Assembly (NCBI GenBank): GCA_035711845.1
Contig: DASTBU010000093.1
Location: forward strand, 1-42,522
Direction: 5' to 3'
Source: DASTBU01 sp035711845
GTDB lineage: Bacteria; Acidobacteriota; Vicinamibacteria; Vicinamibacterales; 2-12-FULL-66-21
Length of the DNA stretch: 42,522 nt
The notes below the pieces were generated by a model that saw nothing but the letters and a program-made list of their open reading frames with translations, was not told where the DNA came from and made no database searches. Made by a program: the position numbers and the translations under genes. Below are positions 41,864 to 42,522 of this stretch, piece after piece. Every line of letters begins with the position of its first letter. Position 1 is the stretch's first letter.

Positions 41864-42351
41864 GCCGGCGGCAGCACCTCGACCGTCCCGGGCGGGGGGG
41901 CGTTTTTCTTGAAGATGGCGACGCCGAGCAGGCCGCCCAGCGTACCGAAGACGACGCTCAGGACGACGTTAGTGAGCATGATAATGGCGCTGAAGGCGGC
42001 GCCCGTGGTGGCGCGCTCCATCATGTCGCGCACCTCGGCAGGCATGTCCGGATTGCTCGAAAGGATCCGGTCCATCATCTGTTGCTGGAAATCGGCCGTC
42101 AAGACCGTCAGTGGAATCGAGAGCAGGACCCAGATCACGCCGCCGACTGCGCCCGCCATCAAGCCCACGAGCGCGCCTTCCGCGGCGGTGATCTGATACG
42201 GCGTGTTCTGTTGACGGAGGTAGGTGGCCAGCGCGCCGCCGCACACCACCCAGAGGCAGCAGCAGCAATTCGCGGCGCCCACGAGGGGCAGCGCCGAGAG
42301 CACGCCGATGAAAAGCCCACCCCAGAATGCCGGCAGCAGCCTCTCGTTCAT
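41860..42351 (-). CDS. Small membrane protein of unknown function, 163 aa
   Basis: This small polytopic protein has about four hydrophobic segments: PAFWGGLFIGVLSALPLVG, a Cys-rich helix NCCCCLWVVCGG, EGALVGLMAGAVGGVIWVLL and SAIIMLTNVVLSVVFGTLGG, with a Pro-rich C-terminus. The cysteine cluster next to a small-residue helix resembles a set of uncharacterised membrane proteins; I cannot name the family with certainty. The ATG at 42351 shares one base with the stop of the gene upstream (TGATG), so the two are coupled. The 3' end runs into a heptamer array. Confidence 0.8.
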   Translation of the reverse strand: MNERLLPAFWGGLFIGVLSALPLVGAANCCCCLWVVCGGALATYLRQQNTPYQITAAEGALVGLMAGAVGGVIWVLLSIPLTVLTADFQQQMMDRILSSNPDMPAEVRDMMERATTGAAFSAIIMLTNVVLSVVFGTLGGLLGVAIFKKNAPPPGTVEVLPPA

Positions 42352-42521
42352 CAGTCGTAATACTCCAGGCCCAGATGGGTGATCAGCTCCTCGCCGCGCA
42401 GGTATCGGAGCGTGTTCTTCAGCTTCATCAGCTGGATGAAGATGTCGTGCTCCGGGTAGAGGCCCGGAGCGGTCTGAGGGGCCTTAAAATAGAAGGAAAG
42501 CCACTCCTGAACGCCTTTCAT
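42351..42521 (-). CDS. Short unknown protein, 56 aa (possibly the 3' end of a longer gene)
   Basis: The frame runs from ATG 42521 to TGA 42351-42353 and opens MKGVQEWLSFYFKAPQTAPG. It then has EHDIFIQLMKLKNTLRYLRGEE and ends HLGLEYYD. It is helical with aromatic residues, and I recognise no family. Because the window ends one base beyond the ATG, the gene may begin further upstream and only its end is visible. Coupling to the next gene (TGATG) supports a real coding sequence. Confidence 0.55.
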   Translation of the reverse strand: MKGVQEWLSFYFKAPQTAPGLYPEHDIFIQLMKLKNTLRYLRGEELITHLGLEYYD

Positions 42522-42522
42522 T

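Overview
The window is a GC-rich bacterial chromosome segment, densely coded on both strands, with Gram-negative features: an RND efflux pump, a lipoprotein adaptor, an outer-membrane barrel protein and a PilM-like pilus protein. Gene content and the style of the intergenic repeats suggest an Acidobacteriota, probably of the Vicinamibacteria type. That placement is inference, because no rRNA gene is present.

Layout. 1-4.4 kb: end of rlmN, then minus-strand purD-purE-mtaB, then plus-strand rpsU behind a structured leader and a small zinc-ribbon protein. 4.6-8.8 kb: an RND adaptor and pump without an outer-membrane channel. 9.0-17.7 kb: a plus-strand run consisting of a STAS protein, a UbiA-type prenyltransferase, a DUF362 protein, an unknown coiled-coil protein and four translationally coupled GT4 glycosyltransferases in A-B-B'-A' order, probably an envelope polysaccharide locus. 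17.8-22.2 kb: a large membrane histidine kinase and its NtrC-type sigma-54 activator. 22.4-25.5 kb: a secreted protein and a plug-less TonB-receptor-like barrel, ending in the only classical intrinsic terminator I see. 25.6-30.6 kb: a cyclase-family hydrolase, glgC, eno and gpmI (central carbon metabolism), then a large membrane protein to 32.5 kb. 32.7-37.0 kb: a small protein with a consensus promoter, a catalytic-only methylmalonyl-CoA mutase subunit and an OppD/OppF ATPase pair. 37.3-42.5 kb (minus strand): a LolD/MacB-type ATPase, a PilM-like fusion protein, acetyl-CoA synthetase, a TPR pseudogene and two small genes.

The most unusual signal is a set of short tandem arrays with a strict 7-bp period (8 bp once). 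They lie at 11.77, 17.7, 28.8-29.05, 33.3, 34.9-35.15, 37.05-37.33, 38.05-38.15, 39.4, 41.5 and 41.8 kb. The repeated word differs from locus to locus, but some words recur at distant loci. At about six loci the array is paired with an inverted, complementary array in the same intergenic region. Most arrays begin within about 20 bp of a stop codon. One array supplies the start and N-terminus of OppD, and another lies inside a broken TPR gene. A second point of interest is the acetyl-CoA synthetase, which has Gln610 where the catalytic, acetylation-controlled lysine is expected.
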